Below, piece after piece: positions 1 through 5,240 of a stretch of DNA of 9,119 bases; within the stretch, counting starts at the first letter, position 1; the number at the start of each line of letters is the position of its first letter. Source of the DNA: an uncultured Micrococcales bacterium. Lineage in GTDB: Bacteria > Actinomycetota > Actinomycetes > S36-B12 > UBA10799. Below the pieces are notes generated by a model. It saw only the letters and a program-made list of their open reading frames with translations, was not told where the DNA came from and ran no database searches. Location of the stretch: the NCBI GenBank assembly GCA_937952095.1, contig CALFYG010000161.1, forward strand, positions 1-9,119, written 5' to 3'. Made by a program: the position numbers and the translations under genes.

Positions 1-149
1 TCCTGCAAGCCGTCGGCCAGGTAGAACCGGAGATCCGCCACCGTCGGCGACGTCAACCCGTTCGCCGTCAGGTGCGCCTGCAAACGCGCCGGCACCGCGT
101 CCTCGAGGTAGGTGCGGATCGCCTCGCGGATGTATTCGTGGCCTCTCAC
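1..149 (-). CDS. start of a further head-tail joining gene (partial, unrecognised)
   Basis: Only 49 codons are visible before the left edge. The GTG start at 149 overlaps the previous stop (GTGA), with GGAAGG eight or so bases upstream. The protein begins MRGHEYIREAIRTYLEDAV, then PARLQAHLTANGLTSPTVADL and RFYLADGLQ at the cut. Helical N-terminus and position directly after the gp10-like gene fit the slot where tail terminator or neck proteins are usually found, but the visible sequence does not establish a family. Confidence 0.65.
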   Translation of the reverse strand, partial: MRGHEYIREAIRTYLEDAVPARLQAHLTANGLTSPTVADLRFYLADGLQ

Positions 150-586
150 TTGATCGCCTTCCGCATGTGGTCGCGCACGACGTCGATCCAGGCGCGCTTC
201 TCGGCGGCACGCAACGGCGGCACCGCACGACGCGGCGGTGTGCCGCCGTGGCCGACCGTGTTCAGCACCGCCACGTTCCAGACGCGCTTGGCATTGGCGG
301 GGGCGCCGAACGCCGCACCGCGCTTCTTCTTCCAGATCGGGCTGCGGCCGTTGATGCCCTCGCGCATGATGCCGGTCTGCACCAGCGGGGACGCGCCCTC
401 GGCAATCGTGGACGGCGCACGCGGCGCCCACTTGCCCCAACCGTTGGAGTCGAACACCGAATCCTGACGGGCGGCGAACTTGCCACCCAACTCGTCGAAC
501 GTCGGGCTGATGTCGTCGGCGGCGTCGGACACCTTGTCGAGTTTCGCCTCGACGCCGTCCATGCCGATGACAGCCTTGCCGTCCAT
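146..586 (-). CDS. HK97 gp10-like neck / tail-completion protein
   Basis: A 146-residue protein with the layout of the HK97 gp10 / phage virion morphogenesis group: an N-terminal helix (VEAKLDKVSDAADDISPTFDEL, 12-33), SVFDSNGWGKWAPRAPSTI (43-61), LVQTGIMREGI (68-78), a basic turn WKKKRGAAFG, then AVLNTVGHGGTPPRRAVPPL (106-125) where relatives have a HQFG...IPxRPF segment, and a C-terminal basic helix ending MRKAIK. Such proteins join the connector to the tail. Start ATG 586 is one base after the connector stop with no good ribosome binding site, implying coupling; a second in-frame ATG at 562 is possible. The stop TGA overlaps the GTG start of the next gene. Confidence 0.78.
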   Translation of the reverse strand: MDGKAVIGMDGVEAKLDKVSDAADDISPTFDELGGKFAARQDSVFDSNGWGKWAPRAPSTIAEGASPLVQTGIMREGINGRSPIWKKKRGAAFGAPANAKRVWNVAVLNTVGHGGTPPRRAVPPLRAAEKRAWIDVVRDHMRKAIK

Positions 587-587
587 G

Positions 588-998
588 TCAGAACGCCGGG
601 TTGTACTTGAGTTGAACCATCTCCAGCACGACACGGTCGGCCTCGGACAGAATCTTCGACAGCATCTGCGGCGATGCCGTGTACGACAACCCCTCCGGCC
701 CGCTGTAACTGGCGCGGTCCTGGGGGTTGGTGAACCACTGCGCCGCGATCCGCAGCGCCACGCCACGGGCGGCAAGGATGTCCTCGTCGTCGACAGGCTG
801 ACCGGACACCGGCGGGTCGACCGTGTAGTCGGTCACCGTCGCCGTCGCCGGATCGAACCCGATGCGCTGCACCACGAACGCACGCGCGAACTCCACGGCG
901 GCAGCAGCCGACGAGGCGTCCTTCGCGGCGATCTGCCGCTGCAAGTATTCCTCCAGCAGATCCACGGTGATCAGCGCATCGGGGACGACAACAGGCAT
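588..998 (-). CDS. head-tail connector (adaptor) protein
   Basis: A 136-residue protein, mostly helical: DALITVDLLEEYLQRQIAAKDASSAAAAVEFARAF in outline (7-41), a middle strand region (ATATVTDYTVDPPVSGQPVDDEDI, about 51-74), then a helix ARGVALRIAAQWFTNPQDR (77-95) and SGPEGLSYTASPQMLSKILS followed by a final helix ending KYNPAF. The pattern of N-terminal helices, then a QWFxNPQDRxSYSGPEGL-type segment and TASPxxLSKxL, is what I associate with HK97 gp6-like adaptors that dock onto the portal after packaging. The first gene after the capsid interval with connector character supports this. Start ATG 998 has AAGGAG about six bases away; the stop lies one base before the next start. Confidence 0.8.
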   Translation of the reverse strand: MPVVVPDALITVDLLEEYLQRQIAAKDASSAAAAVEFARAFVVQRIGFDPATATVTDYTVDPPVSGQPVDDEDILAARGVALRIAAQWFTNPQDRASYSGPEGLSYTASPQMLSKILSEADRVVLEMVQLKYNPAF

Positions 999-1007
999 CG
1001 TGGCTCC

Positions 1008-1211
1008 TTAGCGGGTTTCGGGCGCCGGTCGCTTCGACCGCGCCTTCGGTGCCGCCGCCTTCTCCGGTTCGGGGGCAGCAGCGGGGATCGCCAGACCGGC
1101 GGCGATGAGGTCTTGTGCTTCGGCATCCGGCAGGTCGACGACGCCGCCAGCAGCGGGCCAGTCCTCCCCGTTGCGGGTGCCGGTGATGAGAACGCGCATC
1201 TGTACGCGCAT
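1008..1211 (-). CDS. small conserved-type head protein of unknown role
   Basis: A 67-residue protein. Residues 5-45 read MRVLITGTRNGEDWPAAGG, then VVDLPDAEAQDLIAAGLA, a compact motif I recognise from small uncharacterised proteins encoded beside head-tail connector genes in actinobacterial phages (SGTRxGxxWP...vdLPxxEAxxLixxGxA). The C-terminal third is a low-complexity Ala/Pro/Lys/Arg tail (EPEKAAAPKARSKRPAPETR), likely disordered and basic. Start ATG 1211 is chosen over the in-frame ATG at 1199 because AGGAGA stands about seven bases upstream of it. Its stop TAA is part of the TAAGGAG ribosome binding site of the connector gene, so the two are coupled. Function is not known. Confidence 0.8.
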   Translation of the reverse strand: MRVQMRVLITGTRNGEDWPAAGGVVDLPDAEAQDLIAAGLAIPAAAPEPEKAAAPKARSKRPAPETR

Positions 1212-1230
1212 AGGTTGATCTCCTCAGTAG
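1209..1230 (-). repeat. leader elements upstream of the 67-residue gene, copy 2
   Basis: Minus-strand order is CTACTG (1230-1225), AGGAGATC, AACCTATG (1216-1209). Here the AACCTATG contains the real start codon of the 67-residue gene and AGGAGA is its ribosome binding site. Compare copy 1 at 1920-1937, where the same words precede the nuclease start. Confidence 0.5.
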
Positions 1231-1232
1231 GT

Positions 1233-1266
1233 GGGCGGCGGGCCGCGAGAGGTCGACCCGCCGCCC
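1233..1266 (-). terminator. perfect 10-bp GC hairpin after the nuclease gene
   Basis: GGGCGGCGGG (1233-1242) and CCCGCCGCCC (1257-1266) form a perfect 10-bp stem with a 14-base loop. It begins on the first bases after the TA of the nuclease TAG stop and ends about 20 bases before the next gene. No U-tract follows (ACCTACTGAGG), so terminator strength is uncertain. With the hairpin at 1937-1966 it brackets the nuclease gene. Confidence 0.55.
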
Positions 1267-1904
1267 TAGGCGTTAGTGACGTACCGCAGCGCGGCAGTCA
1301 AGATCGTGGGGTCGTCTTTGAGTAGTCCGACCGCCATGTTGCAGTTGCTGCACAGGAGCCCTCGAACACACTCACCGCAGGACTTCGTTCCAGGGCAGCA
1401 GGAATGATCGTGGTCGACGTGGAGCGACTGACCGCTCGTTCCCTTGCCGCTAGGCGGTTTGCCGCAGATGGCGCAGACGCCGTGTTGCGCCGCAAGCATC
1501 TCGTCGTAACGCTCGACCGTGATGCCGTACCTGCCGATGTTTGCGCGGCGGCGCTTCTGCCTGCGAGTCTCGTCATCCAAAGTGCCATCGAGTCTGCGGG
1601 CCGCATTCTTGCGGTCGTTACGCTCACGCTGCACATCCGACTGGCAATCGCCGCAGTACTTGAACTGCCCACCACCGCCTGTCGTGTAACCGACAGACGG
1701 GTTTCCGCACCTCTGACAGGTGTACCTGACCGGCATCAAATGGCTCTGGTCAACGACATTGATGCGCTTGCGGCAGTGCTTGGAGCATGCCACCTGGAAC
1801 TTGCGGTAGGGAGTGAACGTCCTTCTGCACGCGGGACATTCGCGAGGGGTTAGCGACTTGTCGGGGTTGAATCCGGCCGTCGGAATTGCTGTATCGTCAG
1901 ACAT
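1266..1904 (-). CDS. HNH / recombination endonuclease VII-type nuclease, likely homing endonuclease
   Basis: A 212-residue nuclease with three cysteine pairs-of-pairs. Two N-terminal zinc-finger-like motifs are CPAC (23-26) with CSKHC (40-44), and CQRC (63-66) with CGDC (84-87). A basic linker (QRERNDRKNAARR, then RRQKRRR) follows. The C-terminal domain matches endonuclease VII/HNH enzymes: RYGITVERYDEMLAAQ (125-140), CAIC (144-147), the catalytic LHVDHDH (161-167), RGLLCSNCNMAVGLLKDDP (181-199) and a final LRYV helix. I chose the ATG at 1904 because GAGGAGG lies just upstream; an in-frame ATG at 1922 lacks a site. Codon use is looser than neighbours (AGA, AGG, CTA, GTT appear), pointing to a foreign origin. 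A free-standing nuclease inside a capsid operon is typical of homing endonucleases; a DNA-processing role like T4 gp49 is the alternative. Confidence 0.9.
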   Translation of the reverse strand: MSDDTAIPTAGFNPDKSLTPRECPACRRTFTPYRKFQVACSKHCRKRINVVDQSHLMPVRYTCQRCGNPSVGYTTGGGGQFKYCGDCQSDVQRERNDRKNAARRLDGTLDDETRRQKRRRANIGRYGITVERYDEMLAAQHGVCAICGKPPSGKGTSGQSLHVDHDHSCCPGTKSCGECVRGLLCSNCNMAVGLLKDDPTILTAALRYVTNA

Positions 1905-1913
1905 GCTGACCGA

Positions 1914-1920
1914 CCTCCTC
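1914..1920 (-). promoter_or_regulatory. ribosome binding site that sets the nuclease start
   Basis: GAGGAGG on the minus strand ends nine bases before ATG 1904. The alternative ATG at 1920-1922 overlaps this site and has only CCGAACCT upstream, so the shorter protein is preferred. Confidence 0.75.
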
Positions 1921-1937
1921 ATAGGTTCGGGCAGTAG
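1920..1937 (-). repeat. leader elements upstream of the nuclease gene, copy 1
   Basis: Minus-strand order is CTACTG (1937-1932), CCCG, AACCTATG (1927-1920), directly after the 12-bp hairpin. The same two words in the same order follow a GC hairpin at 1209-1230 in front of the next gene. This may be a duplicated leader left by insertion of the nuclease gene. Confidence 0.5.
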
Positions 1938-1966
1938 CCCCGCCGGAGTTAGCCCTCCGGCGGGGC
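1937..1966 (-). terminator. perfect 12-bp GC hairpin between capsid and nuclease genes
   Basis: GCCCCGCCGGAG (1937-1948) and CTCCGGCGGGGC (1955-1966) form a perfect 12-bp stem with a six-base loop. It lies after the capsid stop and ends 32 bases before the nuclease start. No T-run follows on the minus strand (TACTGCCCGAACC), so it is not a textbook intrinsic terminator. High-GC actinobacterial phages often show such stems without U-tracts, so it may attenuate transcription, protect the abundant capsid message from 3' exonucleases, or lower nuclease expression. Confidence 0.6.
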
Positions 1967-1970
1967 ACTT

Positions 1971-2006
1971 TGCATTCTCAGCCTAATGCAACTGACAGAG
2001 AATACA
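1971..2006 (-). other. predicted RNA hairpin in the 3' region of the capsid message
   Basis: On the minus-strand RNA, UGUAUUCUC (2006-1998) can pair with GAGAAUGCA (1979-1971), nine pairs including one G-U, around an 18-base loop. The one irregular pair is a G-U wobble on the capsid-message strand but a C-A mismatch on the other strand, which favours function in the minus-strand RNA. It lies 13 bases after the capsid stop and just before a stronger GC hairpin. This may be an mRNA 3' structural element; it is not a classical terminator. Confidence 0.4.
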
Positions 2007-2019
2007 TGAACTGCACTTC

Positions 2020-3237
2020 CTACGCGGCATTTCCGGAAAACACCTTCACCGCTCCGCTTTGGTCGGCGAGGATTCCGTCGCCGCGCAGGACCGCCTTGTA
2101 GGTGACGAGGTCGGTGTTGAACGCGAAGTCGTTCGACACCTCCCAGCGCACCCCGCCGGCGAGCCGGACGAAGTAGGCGCTGAAGTCACCGAAGATGACC
2201 GACTTGGCGGACAGCGCCACGGCTGCCACGTTCGGGTCGGTGTAGACGGGCTTGCCGAGCAGGGTGTCCGGCACGCCGACCTGGATCGACGGCTGCCACA
2301 GGTACTGGTTGGTGGTGTCCTTCAACTTGCGGACGTTGGCCAGTGTGGCGTCCTTCATCATCCAGCCGCAGGACTGCGAGTTGCGGTACGGAGCGATGAC
2401 CGAGAAGTACAGGTCGATCAGGTTGTCAGCGGTGAACGCGCCGGTCACACCGGCACCACCGGTGACGCCAGTGCTCGCGGTCTGCACGATGCCGGAAGGC
2501 TTCGAGGAACCGTTGCCCACGACGAGGTCGGTGCCGATGGAGTTACCCACGCCGCGGCCTGCCTGACGGGCGAGGTAGCCGAGCAGATCCACGCTGGTGT
2601 CCTCCACCAGTTCGTGGCTGACCTGGACGAGGGTGGCGTACTTGTACGCACCCAGGGTCCGCTTGCCGAACGCCGGGTCGGACTCGGAGATCGCCGAACC
2701 TTCAGTGGTCAGCGCGGCAGTGCCGTGCGACGTGGTGATCGGAACCTCGATGTTCTCACCGGACGCGGTGTTGAGGACGGTCGGACCGGCCATCAGCACA
2801 CCGGAAACCTCGATCATGTGCTCGAGCAGTTGCTCGCGGAACGAGGTCTTGATGGTGTTGCCACCGGCGGTGGCGCTGCCCTTGGTGAGGTCACGGAAGT
2901 TGACCGGGGGCAGGCCCTCGTTGGTGTCGAACGCGCGGATCTCGCCGCGGGCCAGCGCCCGCAGTTTGTCGGCGGCGTCCATGTCGGCACGCACCTCGGG
3001 CTTCGGGGCGACGTGCAGTCGCTCCATCGCCTCGGCGGCGTCCTTGGCGCGAGCCTCGGCGTCCTCGATGGACTTGCGCTGCTCGTCGAGCGCGTTGATG
3101 TCGGAGTTGATGGCGTCGAACTTGCCCTGCTCCTCAGCGGACAGGGAGCGGCCCTCGGCCTCTGCGGTGTCGAGCATACCCTTGGCTTCTTCCCAAGCGT
3201 TTGCCCGCCGCTCAAGAATCTGGCGAACCAGGCTCAT
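2020..3237 (-). CDS. HK97-fold major capsid protein
   Basis: A 405-residue major capsid protein. The N-terminal ~100 residues are charged and helical (ILERRANAWEEAKG through DEQRKSIEDAEARAKDAAEAMERL), matching the delta domain that acts as internal scaffold and is cut off by the prohead protease; the cut site is not determinable here. The HK97 fold is marked by SATAGGNTIKTSFREQL (121-137), VPITTSHGTAALTTEGSAI (165-183), LVQVSHELVEDTSVDLL (203-219), GVGNSIGTDLVVGNGSSKPSG (229-249), WMMKDATLANVRKLKD (292-307), DTLLGKPVYTDPN (324-336), VIFGDFSAYFVR (347-358) and TYKAVLRGDGILADQSG (379-395). The ATG at 3237 follows a strong AGGAAGGA site seven bases away, stronger than its neighbours, as expected for the most abundant virion protein. 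It ends 115 bases before the nuclease gene, with hairpins in between. Confidence 0.97.
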   Translation of the reverse strand: MSLVRQILERRANAWEEAKGMLDTAEAEGRSLSAEEQGKFDAINSDINALDEQRKSIEDAEARAKDAAEAMERLHVAPKPEVRADMDAADKLRALARGEIRAFDTNEGLPPVNFRDLTKGSATAGGNTIKTSFREQLLEHMIEVSGVLMAGPTVLNTASGENIEVPITTSHGTAALTTEGSAISESDPAFGKRTLGAYKYATLVQVSHELVEDTSVDLLGYLARQAGRGVGNSIGTDLVVGNGSSKPSGIVQTASTGVTGGAGVTGAFTADNLIDLYFSVIAPYRNSQSCGWMMKDATLANVRKLKDTTNQYLWQPSIQVGVPDTLLGKPVYTDPNVAAVALSAKSVIFGDFSAYFVRLAGGVRWEVSNDFAFNTDLVTYKAVLRGDGILADQSGAVKVFSGNAA

Positions 3238-3244
3238 GATGGTG

Positions 3245-3252
3245 TCCTTCCT
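3245..3252 (-). promoter_or_regulatory. strong ribosome binding site of the major capsid gene
   Basis: AGGAAGGA on the minus strand, seven bases before the capsid ATG at 3237. The capsid gene sits in its own 69-base leader (3238-3306) instead of overlapping the previous gene like most others here. I saw no convincing promoter in that leader. Confidence 0.75.
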
Positions 3253-3306
3253 ATGAACATTGATGTGGTGGGGGGTGTCGTCAACCGATGCCGGACAGGC
3301 TGTCGG

Positions 3307-4038
3307 TCAACGGGGCACCCGCAGCAACTCAAGGCGGCGGCGGGCAACATCCAACGACGCTGCACGTTCGGCGTCGGTGGGGGCTTCAGGGGTCGCCTCC
3401 TCGGCGACGGGGGCGGCAGGCTCCGGCGTCGGTTCGCCGTCCATGTCCTTCTTCAGCAGCACCCGCAGTTCGTCGCGGGCGGCGTGGTCGCGGACGATCG
3501 CCAGGTCGAGGCCGCGGGCCTCGGCCAGCGACCGCAGACCGGAGGTGGTGTCGAGGTAGGCGGGGTCGTTGACCGGGGCGACGTCCACCAGATGCGCGGC
3601 GCGCACCGTCCGCAGCGGGAAGTCGGAGTCGGTGTAGCCCCACTCGTCGCCACCGGGCGGGACGTGGAACGCGAACGACGAGAACCGGACGTCGCCGCGG
3701 GCGGCCAGTGCCGCCACGTCGCGGCCGACGCTGGTGTCGGGCAGATCGACCTCGTAGCGCAGGCCGATGTCGTCGACCTCCAGGCGCAGCGTGCCGGCGT
3801 CGGTGGTGCCGAGCAGTCCGTTGTCCTCGTGGTTGTACCGGGCCATCACCCGCACGCCGTCGGCGAGCGACTTGTTGAACGCGGTCGGCGCCAACTGCTC
3901 CACGAACCCGCCGAGGTTGCGGCTCTGCTTGTTGAACTTCGCCGCGTAGCCGACGAGGGTGCCGATGGACGCGCCGTCGGACGCGGCGCGGAACTCCAGC
4001 CCGCCCTTGTAGGTGCGGATCTCCGGTGATGCCTTCAC
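3307..4038 (-). CDS. HK97-type prohead maturation protease (peptidase family S78)
   Basis: A 243-residue serine protease that cleaves the capsid protein N-terminus during head maturation. Visible family motifs are an N-terminal beta region with GTLVGYAAKFNKQS (26-39), EQLAPTAFNKSL (47-58), catalytic His70 in ARYNHED, the LRLEVDDIGLRYEVDLPDT region (84-102), the nucleophile Ser121 in RFSSFAF, and the acidic residue Asp152 in LVDVAPVNDPAY, where relatives often have Glu in EVSPV. The length is near the usual family size. Residues after about 195 form a Pro/Glu/Ala-rich extension (EPTPEPAAPVAEEATPEAP) ending in a basic helix (ARRRLELLR). The start is GTG at 4038 with AAGGAG seven bases upstream, overlapping the previous stop as GTGA; an in-frame open stretch further right is only overlap with other genes. 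The major capsid gene follows 69 bases downstream. Confidence 0.92.
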   Translation of the reverse strand: MKASPEIRTYKGGLEFRAASDGASIGTLVGYAAKFNKQSRNLGGFVEQLAPTAFNKSLADGVRVMARYNHEDNGLLGTTDAGTLRLEVDDIGLRYEVDLPDTSVGRDVAALAARGDVRFSSFAFHVPPGGDEWGYTDSDFPLRTVRAAHLVDVAPVNDPAYLDTTSGLRSLAEARGLDLAIVRDHAARDELRVLLKKDMDGEPTPEPAAPVAEEATPEAPTDAERAASLDVARRRLELLRVPR

Positions 4039-4463
4039 GCTAGGACTCCTTCTGTCAGCATCAGGTCGAGGTCGAGCAGTAGCAGGACGGCCTCGGCGTC
4101 GCGGTCGACGCCGGTCAGGTCTGCGGTCAGTGACGACGCGCCCGCCAGGTGCGCGGACAGCGCCCCCGGTATCGGACGTGGTATCGGTTGCGGCTGCCAC
4201 CCGCCGAGGCGGGCGATGCTGCCCACCGTCGGGTCGGGGCCGACAGCGTTGCCGTCGGTCAGCGTCGCTGTGAGCGCGCTGGAGCCGTTGAGGCTCGCCC
4301 CCATGTCGGGCGTACCGGCCGCCGTCAAAGTCGCTGAGAATGCGCCCACGCCGCTCAGAACGGCACGCATCGCGTTCGGGTCGGCGGCACCGCTCAGACC
4401 GAGGCCGGCGGTGACGATCGGGCCGTCGCCGCCTAGTCCGCCGACGACGATGTCGGCGGTCAT
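4035..4463 (-). CDS. Gly/Ala/Thr-repeat protein preceding the protease
   Basis: A 142-residue protein sharing the repeat style of its upstream neighbour: VLSGVGAFSATLTAAG (35-50), SLNGSSALTATLTDGN (57-72) and LSAHLAGASSLTADLTGVD (102-120). Between the last two repeats is a Pro-rich link (PQPIPRPIPG, 91-100). The C-terminus turns hydrophobic and acidic (AEAVLLLLDLDLMLTEGVLA). The ATG at 4463 overlaps the preceding stop (ATGA) with no strong ribosome binding site, so translational coupling is expected; the stop TGA in turn overlaps the GTG start of the protease. I cannot name the family. The shared repeats and adjacency suggest it works with, or derives from, the 259-residue protein. Confidence 0.65.
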   Translation of the reverse strand: MTADIVVGGLGGDGPIVTAGLGLSGAADPNAMRAVLSGVGAFSATLTAAGTPDMGASLNGSSALTATLTDGNAVGPDPTVGSIARLGGWQPQPIPRPIPGALSAHLAGASSLTADLTGVDRDAEAVLLLLDLDLMLTEGVLA

Positions 4464-5239
4464 TGCAGCCGATCCCGACGTTGCGCGCCGGTGCCGGAGT
4501 AGGCCACCGTGCCGGCGGCGTCCTCCCACAGATCAGCGACATACAGCACCGTCGAATCGTCGGCGTCGTACACCGTGTACGTCCCCGCGGCCGGGTCGGT
4601 GACGACCTTGTTGTGGCCGACCGCGTACAGGAACCGGCCCTGCGGGGAGTCCCAGACAGCGTTGGCGACACTCGCCGCGGTCAGACCTTCGCCCGCGACC
4701 GTGATCGCCGCGCCCAACTCGCCGTCGGCGCGGGGCGTGAACGTCATCGACGCCGACCCCTCAAGCGCCGCAGCGGCGTGGCCGATCGCCGTACGCGCCG
4801 CCGTCAGGTCGCCGCTGCCCGCCAGCGTCGCCGCCGCGTTCAGATACGCCTTGCAGTCCGCGTCGTCGATGACACCCGAGCCGAGGATCGTGGCAACCGC
4901 CGACACGATCAACTGACCCGTCGCCGACAAGCTGCCGGTGCCCGTGATCGACACCTGCCCGTTACGGCCGCCGGTGATCGCGAACGACTGGAAGCCCAGA
5001 CCGCGCAGCGTCGATGCGGAGATGCCACCCGAGCGCAGCGGCATCAACCACATGTACGGCGCCAGGTAGCCGAACGGCGCGGCAGCGTTGGTCGCCATCG
5101 CCCCGCCGGTAAAGCGGTTCTTCTCCCGGCCCGCATCCCGCCACGCGTGATACTGCAACGCCGGGGTGAACAGGCCCGAGCCGTAGGCGGTGCCGCGCAC
5201 GTTCGCGAACTGCACCCGCAGATGCGAACCGATCAGCAT
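4460..5239 (-). CDS. Gly/Ala-repeat virion protein with appendage-type C-terminal domain
   Basis: A 259-residue protein in three parts. The N-terminal part (1-95) has MLIGSHLRVQFANVRG, then aromatic segments such as YLAPYMWLMPLRSGG and GFQSFAITGG. The middle (about 97-199) has roughly five degenerate repeats of about 20 residues built on xGSGxLtAxxxA: ITGTGSLSATGQ, ILGSGVIDDADC, LAGSGDLTAART, LEGSASMTFT, VAGEGLTAAS. The C-terminal domain (about 200-259) reads FLYAVGHNKVVTDPAAG then TVYDADDSTVLYVADLWED, ending TGAQRRDRLQ, a domain I recall at the ends of other phage structural proteins. I chose the ATG at 5239 because it begins one base after the previous stop and has GGAG upstream; the same frame is open further right, but that is overlap with paralogue B. 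It is probably a virion appendage or decoration protein; the exact role is unknown. Confidence 0.72.
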   Translation of the reverse strand: MLIGSHLRVQFANVRGTAYGSGLFTPALQYHAWRDAGREKNRFTGGAMATNAAAPFGYLAPYMWLMPLRSGGISASTLRGLGFQSFAITGGRNGQVSITGTGSLSATGQLIVSAVATILGSGVIDDADCKAYLNAAATLAGSGDLTAARTAIGHAAAALEGSASMTFTPRADGELGAAITVAGEGLTAASVANAVWDSPQGRFLYAVGHNKVVTDPAAGTYTVYDADDSTVLYVADLWEDAAGTVAYSGTGAQRRDRLQ

Positions 5240-5240
5240 G

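Noticed and set aside
587..775. In-frame upstream extension of the gp10-like gene into the connector gene
   Set aside because: The added residues are Arg/Cys-rich and overlap the connector gene; the ATG at 586 directly after the connector stop is the natural start.
1404..1853. A plus-strand open frame opposite the nuclease gene
   Set aside because: No ribosome binding site or motif, and the opposite strand encodes an unambiguous zinc-binding nuclease.
1233..1966. Group I or group II intron carrying the nuclease gene
   Set aside because: The flanking coding genes are complete and uninterrupted, with own starts and stops, and I saw no intron core elements; the nuclease gene is free-standing.
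3238..3306. Possible promoter before the capsid gene (TTGACG at 3284-3279 on the minus strand)
   Set aside because: No acceptable -10 hexamer lies at 16-18 bases; AATGTT is a poor match. The hexamer alone is expected by chance.
2059..4029. A 656-codon open frame on the plus strand opposite the capsid and protease genes
   Set aside because: It is antisense to two confidently identified genes, has His/Arg/Gly/Val-rich low-complexity composition, no recognisable motifs, and is the expected shadow of GC-rich third positions.
4039..4671. In-frame upstream extension of the protease, which could suggest a longer 454-residue or frameshift-fused protein
   Set aside because: The extension is Arg/Asp/Thr-rich nonsense overlapping two better-supported genes in other frames. 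The GTG at 4038 has a good ribosome binding site and the protease domain begins right after it. I saw no slippery sequence at the GTGA overlap.
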